Assembly (NCBI GenBank): GCA_963785065.1
Contig: CAWATX010000002.1
Coordinates: 1,116,001 to 1,180,000, forward strand
Direction: 5' to 3'
DNA: 64,000 bases
DNA from: CAVSRC01 sp963785065
GTDB lineage: Bacteria; Pseudomonadota; Alphaproteobacteria; Rhizobiales; Kaistiaceae
The position numbers and the translations under genes were made by a program. Below the pieces are notes generated by a model. The model was given only the letters and a program-made list of their open reading frames with translations, did not search any database and was not told the DNA's origin. Shown one piece after another: positions 1 through 9,117 of the stretch; positions within the stretch are counted from its first letter, which is position 1; each line of letters opens with the position of its first letter.

Positions 1-20
1 ACCTGTCGGGCCGCCGCCTG

Positions 21-1055
21 TCAGGCGGCTTCGCGCTTCGGCTGGATCAGCTTGCGGTTGACCAGCACCTCGGCGATCTGCACGGCGTTGAGCGCCGCAC
101 CCTTCCTGAGGTTGTCGGAGACCACCCAGATCACCAGCCCGTTGTCGACCGTCGGGTCCTCGCGGATGCGGCTGATATAGGTGGCGTCCTCGCCGGCCGC
201 TTCGTGCGGCGTCACGTAGCCGCCGGGCTCGCGCTTGTCGACCACCAGGCAGCCCGGCGCCTCGCGCAGGATCTCGCGCGCCTCGTCGGCCGTGATCGGG
301 TTGTCGAACTCGATGGTCACCGCCTCGGAATGGCTGATGAACACCGGCACGCGCACGCAGGTCGCCACCAGCTTGATCTTGGGATCGAGGATCTTCTTGG
401 TCTCGGCCACCATCTTCCATTCTTCCTTGGTGAAGCCGTCATCCAGGAAGACGTCGATGTGCGGTATGACGTTGAAGGCAATGCGCTTGGGAAACTTGTG
501 CGCCTCGACCGGATCGGAAACGAAGACCGCGCGCGTCTGCGTGAACAGCTCGTCCATCGCCTCTTTGCCGGCGCCGGAGACCGACTGATAGGTCGACACC
601 ACGACGCGCTTGATGCGCGCCCGGTCGTGCAGCGGCTTCAGCGCCACGACCAGCTGCGCCGTCGAGCAGTTCGGGTTGGCGATGATGTTCTTCTTGGTGA
701 AGCCAACAATCGCGTCGGCGTTCACCTCTGGCACGATCAGCGGCACGTCCGCGTCGTAGCGCCAGGCCGAGGAGTTGTCGATGACGACACAGCCCTGCGC
801 ACCGATCTTCGGCGACCACTCCTTCGACACCGAGCCGCCCGCCGACATCAGGCAGATGTCGGTGTCGGAGAAGTCGTAGGTGTCGAGCACCTTCACCTTC
901 AGGGTATGCTCGCCGTAGCTGACTTCGGTGCCCTGGCTGCGCCGTGAGGCGAGCGCCACCACTTCGTCCGCCGGGAAGCCGCGTTCGGACAGCACACCCA
1001 GCATTTCGCGGCCGACATTGCCGGTGGCCCCGGCGACCGCAACCTTGTAGCCCAT
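21..1055 (-). CDS. asd: Aspartate-semialdehyde dehydrogenase
   Basis: Reduces aspartyl phosphate to aspartate semialdehyde with NADPH, the branch step to lysine/diaminopimelate, threonine and methionine; cytosolic. The 344-residue protein has the usual length. The Rossmann motif GATGNVG is near residue 9, and the catalytic cysteine lies in NPNCST (about C130), followed by the conserved HSEAV segment. The ATG start is preceded by GGGAG. It stands alone, divergent from a small secreted protein. I see nothing unusual, and the identification is secure. Confidence 0.97.
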   Translation of the reverse strand: MGYKVAVAGATGNVGREMLGVLSERGFPADEVVALASRRSQGTEVSYGEHTLKVKVLDTYDFSDTDICLMSAGGSVSKEWSPKIGAQGCVVIDNSSAWRYDADVPLIVPEVNADAIVGFTKKNIIANPNCSTAQLVVALKPLHDRARIKRVVVSTYQSVSGAGKEAMDELFTQTRAVFVSDPVEAHKFPKRIAFNVIPHIDVFLDDGFTKEEWKMVAETKKILDPKIKLVATCVRVPVFISHSEAVTIEFDNPITADEAREILREAPGCLVVDKREPGGYVTPHEAAGEDATYISRIREDPTVDNGLVIWVVSDNLRKGAALNAVQIAEVLVNRKLIQPKREAA

Positions 1056-1317
1056 GATTCTAGAACTCCCGCTTCTCTCCCCCGGCGCCGCGATGCCCTT
1101 GAGACACCCGGTCTGCTCATCCCGCAGCCTGGCCGGGGAGAGCGTTCGAGCCAGGCGCGAGCGTCAAGCGGTTTTGGTAGTTTTCCCGGTCGTTTTGGGC
1201 ATAGATAGCCGCCCGCCGGCGAAGCGCGCCGGCTGTGCCAAGGATGCCACGGTGCAAAGGCGCGTGATCATCGAGATCGCCCAGCGGGAAATTGCGCCTC
1301 TTCTACGCGAAAAGCCC

Positions 1318-1776
1318 GTGAAGTCAACGGATAAGCGCCTCGTGCCGCCATTCACGCCCTGGCGCGCCGGCCTCCTCGCCATCCTGCTCCTCGCCGCATT
1401 CGCGGCCCCCGCGGCCGCCGGCCAATCCATGAGCGCAGCCGAGATCGAGGCCACCTTCGGCGGCGCCACGCTCGACGGCATCTACTTCGACGGCACCTAT
1501 TTCACCGAGGCCTATCACGACGACGGCACCATCCGTTATTGGGACGCCATCTCCGCCGACAGCGGCGAATGGTCGGTCCAGGACGGCCAGTTCTGCACCT
1601 TCTACCAGGGCCAGGACGGCGCCTGCTTCACCGTCGAGCGCGACGGCAGCAACTGCTTCACCTTCTTCGAGAAGGACCCCGACACCGGCGCCATCGACCC
1701 GAAGAAGTGGACCTCGCGCGGCTGGATCCGCGGCCAGGACAACACCTGCCGTGACACCCCCGAGGTCAAGCTCTGA
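1318..1776 (+). CDS. Small secreted protein of unknown function (DUF995-like)
   Basis: A 152-residue protein if it starts at the GTG at 1318. This start puts a basic N-terminus directly before a hydrophobic stretch (LLAILLLAAFAAP) ending AAAG, a good Sec signal peptide. The frame is open much further upstream, but that part looks non-coding. The mature part is about 120 residues and rich in aromatics and Cys (GQFCTFY, GACFTV, NCFTFF, NTCRD), so a disulfide-bonded periplasmic domain is plausible. The repeated 'DGT' and 'W-x-V' pattern resembles the DUF995 family of Hyphomicrobiales; that assignment is from memory and tentative. Function unknown. Confidence 0.7.
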   Translation: MKSTDKRLVPPFTPWRAGLLAILLLAAFAAPAAAGQSMSAAEIEATFGGATLDGIYFDGTYFTEAYHDDGTIRYWDAISADSGEWSVQDGQFCTFYQGQDGACFTVERDGSNCFTFFEKDPDTGAIDPKKWTSRGWIRGQDNTCRDTPEVKL

Positions 1777-1905
1777 GCCTGGCGCGGGGGTACACAAGCA
1801 CGGCCGGATCGCCCAACATGTCGCTTGAGTGCTCCCTGACCGCTGCGGACCAACGGCCGCCGCCGGACCGGGCATCAGGCTGCCACGCGACGGAGGCGAC
1901 AGAGA

Positions 1906-2184
1906 ATGTCCAAAGGGCTCGATCTATGGGCGATCCTGCTTTGGATCGCGGTCATCGCCGTCTTCGGGCTCTTCTTTGCCCTGGTCGCCATCCGTTTCTG
2001 GGGCGCCATCCGCACGATTTCGGCCCTGATCGAGGCCGGCCCGGAGCGCCGGCGGCAACGGCTGGCCCTCGCGGAGCAGCAGCCCAGGGCGCCGATCTGG
2101 CAACAGGCCCTGCGCCGGCTGGCCGCGGTGGCCCTCTTCCTGGTGGGGATCGCGCTGATTTGGTTTGGCGTGAAAGGCAACTAG
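1906..2184 (+). CDS. Small two-helix membrane protein
   Basis: A 92-residue protein with two predicted membrane helices, at about residues 8-30 and 70-88, separated by a basic, Arg-rich cytoplasmic stretch (GPERRRQR). I do not recognise the family. It stops six bases before the end of the convergent Na/Pi cotransporter gene. Codon use and third-position GC match the neighbours, which supports a real gene. No function can be assigned. Confidence 0.6.
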   Translation: MSKGLDLWAILLWIAVIAVFGLFFALVAIRFWGAIRTISALIEAGPERRRQRLALAEQQPRAPIWQQALRRLAAVALFLVGIALIWFGVKGN

Positions 2185-2190
2185 AGCGGC

Positions 2191-3855
2191 TCACGCCCCG
2201 TGCGGCGCGATGCGCGTGGGCAGCAGCTCGCCGCCGCGTTCGAGCACCGGATAGGCGGCGCCGGCAACCAGATGCGAGTTGATGCGCTTGAGGTCGCGGA
2301 TCACGTCGAGATGCAGCGCGCTGGTCTCCGCCGTGTCCGTGCGGCCGGCGCGCAGCCGTTCGAAATGCGTTTGCGTGGCAACGGTCTCGATGTCGCGGAA
2401 GGCTTCCTTCTCGGCCGCAAGCAGGCGGGCGGCGCGCGGATCGTCGGTCATGAAAAGCGCCGCGGCGGTACGCAGGTTCGCCAGCACCCGATCGAACATC
2501 GCCGCCAGCTCGGCGATCCCCTCTTCGGAGAAGGCAAGGCCGCGCTTCAGCCGCTTGGCGGCAAGCGGCAGCAGGTTGCGGTCGATCGTGTCGCCGGCAT
2601 GTTCCATGTTGGTGGCAAAGGTGAGGATCTCGTTCAGCCGGCGGAGGTCGGCCTCGCTCAGGCTGTTGTCCGGCAGCGTGGTGACATAGGCCTTGATCGC
2701 CGCATTGAGCTGGTCGAGCACATCGTCGAGCCGCTTGGCTTCCTCGATTTTCAGCCTGTCGCCCTTCTCCAGTCCGTCGCGGGCGCCTTGCAGCATGGTT
2801 TCGAGCACGTCGACCATGCGCAGCGCCTCGCGCGCCGCCCCGCCGAGCGCGATCGCCGGGACCGTCCGGGCGCGCTCATCGAGATAGAGCGGCCGTGACG
2901 GGTCGGCCGGATTGGCGCGCTCCGGCAACACCCGCCTGAGCAGCGCCGCATAGGGCGCCAGCAGCGGCAGGAAGATGACCGCCAGCGTCAGGTTGAAGAG
3001 CGTGTGGAAGTCGGCGACGGCCCGCGCCGGATCGGGCTCGATCGCCCCCATCAGCCGCGTCAGCGGCCCGATCAGCGCCAGCGCGACCACCACGCCCAGG
3101 ACGCGGTTGGCGAGATTGCCGAGCGGCAGCCGCCGGTTGGCAGGGTCGTCGCCCGTCTTGACTTCCAGCACCGGGTTGACCGCCGTCCCGAGATTGGCAC
3201 CCAGCACCAGGGCGAAGGCCGCGTCGGGCGGCACGATGCCTCTGGCGGCCAGCGACATAATGAGCAGCACCACGGCAACGCTCGAATGGGCGAGCCAGGT
3301 CAGTGCTGCCGCAAGCAGCACATAGACCAGCGGTGCCAGCGTCACCGTTGCGGTCAGGCGCGCCAGCGTCCCGCCATTCTCGATCGGCGAGATGACGACG
3401 AGAAGCTGGTGCAGGGCCAAAAGCATCAGGCCGAGCCCGATGAAGACGCGGCCGAGATCGTGCGGCAGCGCCGTCCCGCCGCGGCGGAAGAGAATCAGGC
3501 CGACAAGGATCAGCCCCGGCGAGACCACCGCGACATTGAAGGAGAGAAGCTGCACGATCAGCGTCGTGCCGACATTGGCGCCCAGCATGACGGCCAGCGC
3601 CGGCACCAGCCCGACGACGCCTCCGGCGGCGAAGCCGGCGACCATCAGGCTGGTCGCGGTGCTCGACTGGAGCACGGCCGTCACCCCGATGCCGGCCAGA
3701 AAGGCCGCCAGCCGCCGGCGCAGCGCGCTGTTCAGCACCGAGCGCAGCCGCGGCCCGAAGCTCCGCTGCACGCCGGTTTGCACCATGTGCGTGCCCCACA
3801 GGAGGAGCGCGACGGTACCGGCGAGGTTCACCAGCGTGATAGTGGTTTCCATCAT
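2191..3855 (-). CDS. Na+/phosphate cotransporter family protein with C-terminal PhoU-like domain
   Basis: A 554-residue NptA/YjbB-type sodium-phosphate symporter (SLC34-like) in the inner membrane. The N-terminal two thirds carry the paired inverted repeats of the family: GANVGTT with LQSSTATS in the first, and GANLGTA with AHSSVAV in the second. The C-terminal 200 residues or so are helical and soluble, like a PhoU domain, and probably couple transport to phosphate status. Bacterial members often export or balance phosphate. It is divergent from mntH across a 332-bp region. Confidence 0.9.
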   Translation of the reverse strand: MMETTITLVNLAGTVALLLWGTHMVQTGVQRSFGPRLRSVLNSALRRRLAAFLAGIGVTAVLQSSTATSLMVAGFAAGGVVGLVPALAVMLGANVGTTLIVQLLSFNVAVVSPGLILVGLILFRRGGTALPHDLGRVFIGLGLMLLALHQLLVVISPIENGGTLARLTATVTLAPLVYVLLAAALTWLAHSSVAVVLLIMSLAARGIVPPDAAFALVLGANLGTAVNPVLEVKTGDDPANRRLPLGNLANRVLGVVVALALIGPLTRLMGAIEPDPARAVADFHTLFNLTLAVIFLPLLAPYAALLRRVLPERANPADPSRPLYLDERARTVPAIALGGAAREALRMVDVLETMLQGARDGLEKGDRLKIEEAKRLDDVLDQLNAAIKAYVTTLPDNSLSEADLRRLNEILTFATNMEHAGDTIDRNLLPLAAKRLKRGLAFSEEGIAELAAMFDRVLANLRTAAALFMTDDPRAARLLAAEKEAFRDIETVATQTHFERLRAGRTDTAETSALHLDVIRDLKRINSHLVAGAAYPVLERGGELLPTRIAPHGA

Positions 3856-4035
3856 CTCGTCCGCGGGGAAGAGGGCGTCGGCCGGCCGTGCTATGCGCAG
3901 AATCCCCGCCGCGACGACAGCTCGCTTCTCTGTATATTCAATGGAATATCAATTAGCCGCCTCACTTGGCAAGATCATGGCGCACAATCCGCAGGGCAGC
4001 GGGCCGGCGACCGCCATTTGCCATTGACGCCGGAG

Positions 4036-4053
4036 TGCAATAGCTTTATTGCA
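4036..4053. promoter_or_regulatory. Perfect inverted repeat upstream of the Nramp gene, candidate metal-regulator operator
   Basis: TGCAATA-GCTT-TATTGCA is a perfect 7-4-7 palindrome in an AT-rich patch between the divergent nptA-like and mntH genes. In alphaproteobacteria mntH is repressed by manganese through Mur (a Fur-family protein) or MntR, and Mur sites carry TGCAA/TTGCA half sites. The assignment to a particular regulator is inference. Confidence 0.55.
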
Positions 4054-4064
4054 ATTAAGTCGCA
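4050..4064. promoter_or_regulatory. Second, imperfect TGCAA...GCA repeat overlapping the first palindrome
   Basis: TGCAATTAAGTCGCA has half sites TGC...GCA with spacing like a 15-bp Mur-type box. It shares its first four bases with the end of the palindrome at 4036-4053, so the two sites could bind staggered dimers on opposite faces of the DNA. It lies about 125 bp before the chosen mntH start. Confidence 0.4.
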
Positions 4065-4187
4065 TTTTCATCCCAAGACCACTGCCGTCCATTGCCTGCC
4101 GAGACCGGCCCGACGCGACCGGAACAGGATAGGATCGGCGGACGTGTCAGGCAGGTAACCGTGGCCACTATCGGGCCCAGACAGAGC

Positions 4188-5471
4188 ATGACCGAGCGCA
4201 CGGTCGAAGGCATCCGCTCGGTGCTGATCGGCGAGCGCAAGGGGGTGATGGCCGCGCGGCTCTTCGCCGGCCCCGCCGTGATCGCCTCGATCGCCTATAT
4301 GGACCCGGGCAATTTCGCCACCAACATCCAGGGCGGTGCCAAATACGGCTACAGCCTGCTCTGGGTGGTGCTCACCGCCAACCTGATCGCGATGCTGTTC
4401 CAGGCGATGTCGGCCAAGCTCGGCATCGTCACCGGCACCAACCTGGCCGAGATGTGCCGCCAGCAGTTCCCCAGGCCGGTGGTCTGGGCGATGTGGGCGG
4501 TCAGCGAAGTGGCGGCGATGGCCACCGATCTCGCCGAGTTCCTCGGCGGGGCCATCGGCCTGGCCTTGCTCTTCAACATGCCGCTCATCTACGGCATGGC
4601 CATCACGGCGGTCGTTACCTATGGCATTCTGATGTTCGAGCGCGGCGGCTTCCGCCCGATGGAGCTGGTCATCGGCGCGCTCGTCCTCATCATCGGCGCC
4701 TGCTACCTGATCGAGCTGTTCATCGCCCCGGTCGATTGGGGTGCGGCGGCGTACCACACGATCGTGCCGGAGATGCCCAATGCCGAGGCCCTGATGATTT
4801 CGGTCGGCATCATCGGCGCCACCGTCATGCCGCATGCGGTCTACCTCCATTCCGGTCTGACCCAGGCGCGCGCGCCGGTCGCCAATGCCACCGAGCGGCG
4901 CAAGGTGCTGCGGTTCTCCAACATCGAAGTGGTCGTGGCGCTAGCGATCGCCGGCATGGTCAACATGGCCATGGTGATGATGGCCTCAGCCGCGTTCCAC
5001 GCCGGCCACAGCGAGGTCGCCGAGATCGAGACCGCCTACCACACGCTGACGCCGCTCTTGGGCGGCGCCGCGGCGGCGGTCTTCCTCGTCTCGCTCATCG
5101 CCTCGGGCACGTCGAGTTCGGTGGTCGGCACCATGGCCGGCCAGATGATCATGCAGGGCTTCGTCAATTTCCACATCCCGATCTGGGTGCGCCGGCTGGT
5201 GACCATGATCCCCGCCTTCATCGTCGTCGGCCTCGGCGTCAACGCCACCCAGGCCCTGGTCGTCTCCCAGGTGATCCTCTCGATCGCCCTTCCGGTTCCG
5301 ATGATCGCGCTCATCCTGTTCACCGCCCGCGCCGACGTCATGGGCGAATTCGTCAACCGGCGGCTGACCACCGTCGCCGCCTTCGCCGGCGCAGCGCTGG
5401 TGCTCACCCTCAACCTCGTCCTGATCCTGCTGACCTTCGGCGTGCCGATCCCGGGACTGGCTGCCGGATAG
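4188..5471 (+). CDS. mntH: Nramp-family divalent metal (Mn2+) transporter
   Basis: Proton-coupled import of Mn2+ (and possibly Fe2+) across the inner membrane. About eleven hydrophobic segments are visible. The two family signatures are intact: DPGNFATN in helix 1, and MPHAVYLHS in helix 6, where the metal-binding Met-Pro-His motif sits. I chose the ATG at 4188 (427 residues, usual family length), which opens MTERTVEGIRS. An in-frame ATG at 4092 and GTG at 4161 would add a low-complexity leader. Two TGCAA palindromes upstream suggest manganese-dependent repression. The gene ends four bases before the convergent acyltransferase. Confidence 0.93.
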   Translation: MTERTVEGIRSVLIGERKGVMAARLFAGPAVIASIAYMDPGNFATNIQGGAKYGYSLLWVVLTANLIAMLFQAMSAKLGIVTGTNLAEMCRQQFPRPVVWAMWAVSEVAAMATDLAEFLGGAIGLALLFNMPLIYGMAITAVVTYGILMFERGGFRPMELVIGALVLIIGACYLIELFIAPVDWGAAAYHTIVPEMPNAEALMISVGIIGATVMPHAVYLHSGLTQARAPVANATERRKVLRFSNIEVVVALAIAGMVNMAMVMMASAAFHAGHSEVAEIETAYHTLTPLLGGAAAAVFLVSLIASGTSSSVVGTMAGQMIMQGFVNFHIPIWVRRLVTMIPAFIVVGLGVNATQALVVSQVILSIALPVPMIALILFTARADVMGEFVNRRLTTVAAFAGAALVLTLNLVLILLTFGVPIPGLAAG

Positions 5472-5475
5472 ACAT

Positions 5476-6627
5476 TCATCCCGCCAAGTGCACCGGGATC
5501 GCATTGCCCGCGGCGACTGGGCGCGGTGGCGATGGCATCGGCTGCTTTGGGCGCATCCGCAGGATCGGAGATTCGAAATAGCGGAAGGAAAGCTCGGCCA
5601 GGCCGGCGCACAGGATCAGTGCGAGCGGCGCACACAGGAAGAGTGGCAAGTGCATGAGCCGAGCCTCGTGCCACACGAATTCGATGACCGACAGGTGCAC
5701 CACGTAGAGGCAATAGGACCGTTCGCTCAGCCACCGCACGATGGCCGCAAGGCGAGGTGATGCGATGCGCACGTCGAGCGCGGCGGGAATCCACAGGGCG
5801 AAACCAATCGACGTCAGGCTGAGCAACATCGGCGCCCAAGCGGCGAACGACCTCTCGTTCGCATTGATCGAGACGAACACCACGGTACAGCCGAGCAGGA
5901 ACAGCGCCATCTTCCAGCGCATCGGCATCACCCTTGTACGCGACAGACCCCAGGCGACGAGAACGCCGAAGGCGATGGCATCGAGACGGAACAGCGCGAT
6001 CTGGCGCATGCCTGTATCGAAGGGAACATCGGCAGGGACAATAAGAAACCGGGCGGCAAGCGGCAGCACCACAAACACCGCGCCGGCGATCGGGATCGCG
6101 TGGCGTCCCGCCAGCGCCGCAATGCCTAGAACCGTCGCACTGAACAGAAGGTAGAACCATTCCTCTGTGGCCAGCGACCAGGTCACCGGGAACCATTCCT
6201 GCGGTACCGGCCATGCGAGATTCTGGGTGAATGTCACGTACTGCACGGCCATGTGCAGGCGGTCCAGCGCCGGAGGCGCGACCACCAACAGGACGGCCAG
6301 CCACAGCAGGTAGAGCGGCACCGTGCGCATCCATCGCCGCACCATGAAAATCGCCCAATCGCGCGGGCCTGGGCCACCATCGGCGATGCCAATCAGGATG
6401 CGGCCGATCAGGAAACCGCTCAGGATGAAGAACAGCTCGACGCCCAGATACCCCGCCATCTGCGTCAGCGCCGGCGGCGTATGGCCGCGGCTCACTGCCT
6501 CGCGAATGGCGAAATGCATGGCCAGCACGCCGAGAATTGCGATGGCACGCAGGAGATCGAGGCCCTGAACACGGGCCGTCCGGCCAGGCATCGGTCCGGC
6601 CGTGCTGCCCACCGTCGATTGCGCCAT
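5476..6627 (-). CDS. Acyltransferase 3 family membrane protein (OafA/YrhL type)
   Basis: A 383-residue integral membrane O-acyltransferase. It begins soon after the start with the typical LDLLRAIAILGVLAMH segment, where the conserved Arg and His are the expected catalytic residues. About ten hydrophobic helices follow, with the family motif SLATEEWFYL in the middle and SFRYFESP near the C-terminus. Such proteins acetylate or acylate cell-surface sugars such as O-antigen, exopolysaccharide or Nod factor; the substrate here cannot be read. No polysaccharide cluster adjoins it. Confidence 0.88.
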   Translation of the reverse strand: MAQSTVGSTAGPMPGRTARVQGLDLLRAIAILGVLAMHFAIREAVSRGHTPPALTQMAGYLGVELFFILSGFLIGRILIGIADGGPGPRDWAIFMVRRWMRTVPLYLLWLAVLLVVAPPALDRLHMAVQYVTFTQNLAWPVPQEWFPVTWSLATEEWFYLLFSATVLGIAALAGRHAIPIAGAVFVVLPLAARFLIVPADVPFDTGMRQIALFRLDAIAFGVLVAWGLSRTRVMPMRWKMALFLLGCTVVFVSINANERSFAAWAPMLLSLTSIGFALWIPAALDVRIASPRLAAIVRWLSERSYCLYVVHLSVIEFVWHEARLMHLPLFLCAPLALILCAGLAELSFRYFESPILRMRPKQPMPSPPRPVAAGNAIPVHLAG

Positions 6628-6890
6628 GCTCGTCTCGCCCGCCTATGGTGCTTCAGCGGATCAAGGCAGCAAAGTGTTTTACAAATCGTTGATCTATGGT
6701 GCGCCGTGGCGCGGTGTCTGGCACTTGGCCAGCCTGCCCATAGGTGCCGCCTGGGAACAGGCCCCTACTGCGCTGGGACCGCCGCCTTTCTTGGCTCTCA
6801 GGCGCACGAATGGCGGCGGCGCATCGTTATCCAGCGGCAATGTCGCGACATTCACGGAGGCAAGCGCGAACCAGAAGTCCTGGCTGACCG

Positions 6891-7352
6891 TTAGGTCGTC
6901 TTCAGTGCCGACAACTGCTCGGTATCGTAGCGGGCTCGCAATTCTGCGATGGCTTTCGCATCCGGCGGATTGCTGTGCGCGACCAGTTTCACAAGCTCTT
7001 CGAAATAATGTTCGTGGCCGGGCGGCGACACGGTCATGATCATCGTTGCCGGCTTGTCGCTGACGTTGGCGATGTTGTGCGGCACGCCGGGCGGCAGGAA
7101 AACATAAGTCCCGGGCACGGCTCGAACCATCTGCTCGCCGATCTGCCACTGGCACTCGCCTTCCAGCACGTAGAAGGTTTCCTCCTGGACGCGATGGACA
7201 TGCAGACCCGTGGAGAAGCCGGGTGGCAATATCCAATCGAACATCGATGTGTGCTTGGTATCCTCCCCGGTCACGAGGAACACCAGGGGCTTCCCGGCCA
7301 GGGTGACTTCCTTGCCTTCGCCCGGCATACGGATGACTGCCTTTGCGTTCAT
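6891..7352 (-). CDS. Cupin-domain protein
   Basis: A 153-residue single-domain cupin. The start ATG at 7352 follows a strong AGGGAGGG ribosome binding site. Cupin motif 1 is visible as G-x5-HVHRVQEETFYVLEGE and motif 2 as PGTYVFLPPGVPHNIAN, so the His/His/Glu and His metal ligands are present. Proteins of this size are often quercetinase-like dioxygenases or sugar-binding cupins; the substrate is unknown. It is divergent from a winged-helix/TPR regulator 126 bp away, which may control it. Confidence 0.85.
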   Translation of the reverse strand: MNAKAVIRMPGEGKEVTLAGKPLVFLVTGEDTKHTSMFDWILPPGFSTGLHVHRVQEETFYVLEGECQWQIGEQMVRAVPGTYVFLPPGVPHNIANVSDKPATMIMTVSPPGHEHYFEELVKLVAHSNPPDAKAIAELRARYDTEQLSALKTT

Positions 7353-7478
7353 TATGCCCTCCCTGGCTGGCAGCGGTCGTGCGCCACAATTTCGACAAGG
7401 TGATGCCAGCGCCCACCGAAGTCGTGAGATCCTTGCGAAGAAGTTGCGAAATACTTCCAAATAAGACCTACTCGGCTG

Positions 7479-9029
7479 ATGGCGATGATCCAGACGTTTG
7501 GCCCGTTTCGACTCGACAACAGCGCCAGAATGCTGTTTCGAGGCTCGCAGCCGATCGTGCTGGGCCAACGCGCGGTCGCGCTGCTACGTCTGCTGCTGGA
7601 GCGGGCTGGCGAGCCGGTTTCCAAGGATGCTCTGATCGCGGCCGCATGGCCGGGACTTGCCGTCGAGGACAGCAACCTGACGGTTCAGATCGCGGCGTTA
7701 CGCCGGGTCCTTGACGAAGCGGCCGATGGTGCGGGGTGGATTGAGACCTTGCCGCGCCGGGGCTACCGCTATGTCGGGCCGGCCGTCACGAGCGGCGATC
7801 CGGCGCCATCGGCAGATCGGACGGCGACCCCCCTCGCACTGCCCGACCAGCCTTCTGTCGCGGTTCTTCCATTTACAAATTTAAGCGGCGACCCCGCTCA
7901 GGAGTATTTCGCCGACGGCATGGTCGAAGACATCATCGCCGGATTATCGCGCATCAAGTGGCTGTTTGTGGTCGCGCGCAATTCTAGCTTCGCTTACCGC
8001 GCAACTTCTATCGACGTAAAACGCGTAGGTCGCGAACTCGGCGTACGCTACCTGCTTCAGGGCAGCCTGCGTAAGGACGGTGGTCGCATCCGCATCTCTG
8101 CGCAGATGATAGAGGCGGAAACCGGCGGCCATTTGTGGACCGAGCGATTCGACCGACCGCTCGATGACGTTTTCGTGCTTCAGGACGAAATCGCCCTGAA
8201 CGTGGTCGCCGCCATCGAGCCAAGCCTGTGGCGGGCAGAAGTCGAGCGCGTCAAACGCAAGCGACCCGATAGCCTCGATGCCTATGACCTTGTCTTGCAG
8301 GCGCAGCGCGACGTCAATTCCGGAATGCCGGCGCAGGTCACCAGGGCCTTGCCGCTTCTTGAGCGCGCCCTCGCGGTCGATCCCGCTTATGCGCTGGCGC
8401 ACGCCTTCGCAGCGACGTGCCATCATTCCCTCTTCTTGCGCGCTGGGCTGCATGAAGACAGCCGAGCGGCTTCGGTCCGTCATGCACAGGCGGCCATCGC
8501 GCATGGCCAGGACGACGCGCTCGCACTGACTTTCGCCGGATTTTCCATTGGCATGGATGGGCACGACCGCGCCGCCGCGTTCACCGCATTCGAGGCAGCA
8601 CTCAGCGTCAGTCCGTCATCGGCCCTTACCTATATCCTTGGCAGCGTCATTCTCGGATGGACCGGAGAAGCCGAGCGGGCGATTGAGTGGGGCGAGCGCG
8701 GCTTGCGCCTCAGTCCGTTCGATCCCTGGGCCTTCGCCGCATTCCACTCATTGACGCTCGGTAACTTCCAGCAGGGCCGCTACGAGGAGGCTGCCAAGGC
8801 CGCGCACAAGGCCGTTCAGGCCAATCCGGCCCACAGCATCTCCTACATGCTTCTGGCGGCGCCGCTGACGAAGCTGGGGCGACTGGAGGCGGCCCGGGCT
8901 GCGGCGTCGCAGGTTTTGAAATTGCAGCCAGACTTCCGCTACAGCCGACAATTTTCCGGCGTGGATTGCGCTCCGTCGCTCGCCGCGTCTCTCGGCGAGG
9001 CGCTCAGCGCCGTCGGACTGCCGGAATAG
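7479..9029 (+). CDS. CadC-like transcriptional regulator: OmpR-type winged helix, TolB/FlgO-like domain and TPRs
   Basis: A 516-residue regulator. Residues 5-100 form an OmpR/PhoB-type winged-helix domain (GQRAVALLRLLLERAGEPVS, then LPRRGYRYVG). There is no receiver domain and no clear membrane helix. Residues 120-255 match the TolB/FlgO-like module common in these proteins (SVAVLPFTNLSGDPAQEYFA, LQGSLRKDGGRIRI, GHLWTERFDR). The rest is a TPR array. Alphaproteobacteria carry many such 'adenylate cyclase-like' regulators of unknown signal. The divergent cupin gene is the obvious candidate target. Confidence 0.85.
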   Translation: MAMIQTFGPFRLDNSARMLFRGSQPIVLGQRAVALLRLLLERAGEPVSKDALIAAAWPGLAVEDSNLTVQIAALRRVLDEAADGAGWIETLPRRGYRYVGPAVTSGDPAPSADRTATPLALPDQPSVAVLPFTNLSGDPAQEYFADGMVEDIIAGLSRIKWLFVVARNSSFAYRATSIDVKRVGRELGVRYLLQGSLRKDGGRIRISAQMIEAETGGHLWTERFDRPLDDVFVLQDEIALNVVAAIEPSLWRAEVERVKRKRPDSLDAYDLVLQAQRDVNSGMPAQVTRALPLLERALAVDPAYALAHAFAATCHHSLFLRAGLHEDSRAASVRHAQAAIAHGQDDALALTFAGFSIGMDGHDRAAAFTAFEAALSVSPSSALTYILGSVILGWTGEAERAIEWGERGLRLSPFDPWAFAAFHSLTLGNFQQGRYEEAAKAAHKAVQANPAHSISYMLLAAPLTKLGRLEAARAAASQVLKLQPDFRYSRQFSGVDCAPSLAASLGEALSAVGLPE

Positions 9030-9117
9030 TGCACCAAGCGAAACGGCACGCGCGCGAAGCGCCGTGCTATGGCAGGGCACCCACAGCCGGCCGCGAACTC
9101 GCCTCAACATCTTATGC

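Noticed and set aside
6628..6890. Possible gene fragment between the acyltransferase and cupin genes
   Set aside because: A minus-strand stretch reads somewhat protein-like (SQDFWFALASVNVATLPLDN) but has no start of its own and no family match. Left as intergenic.
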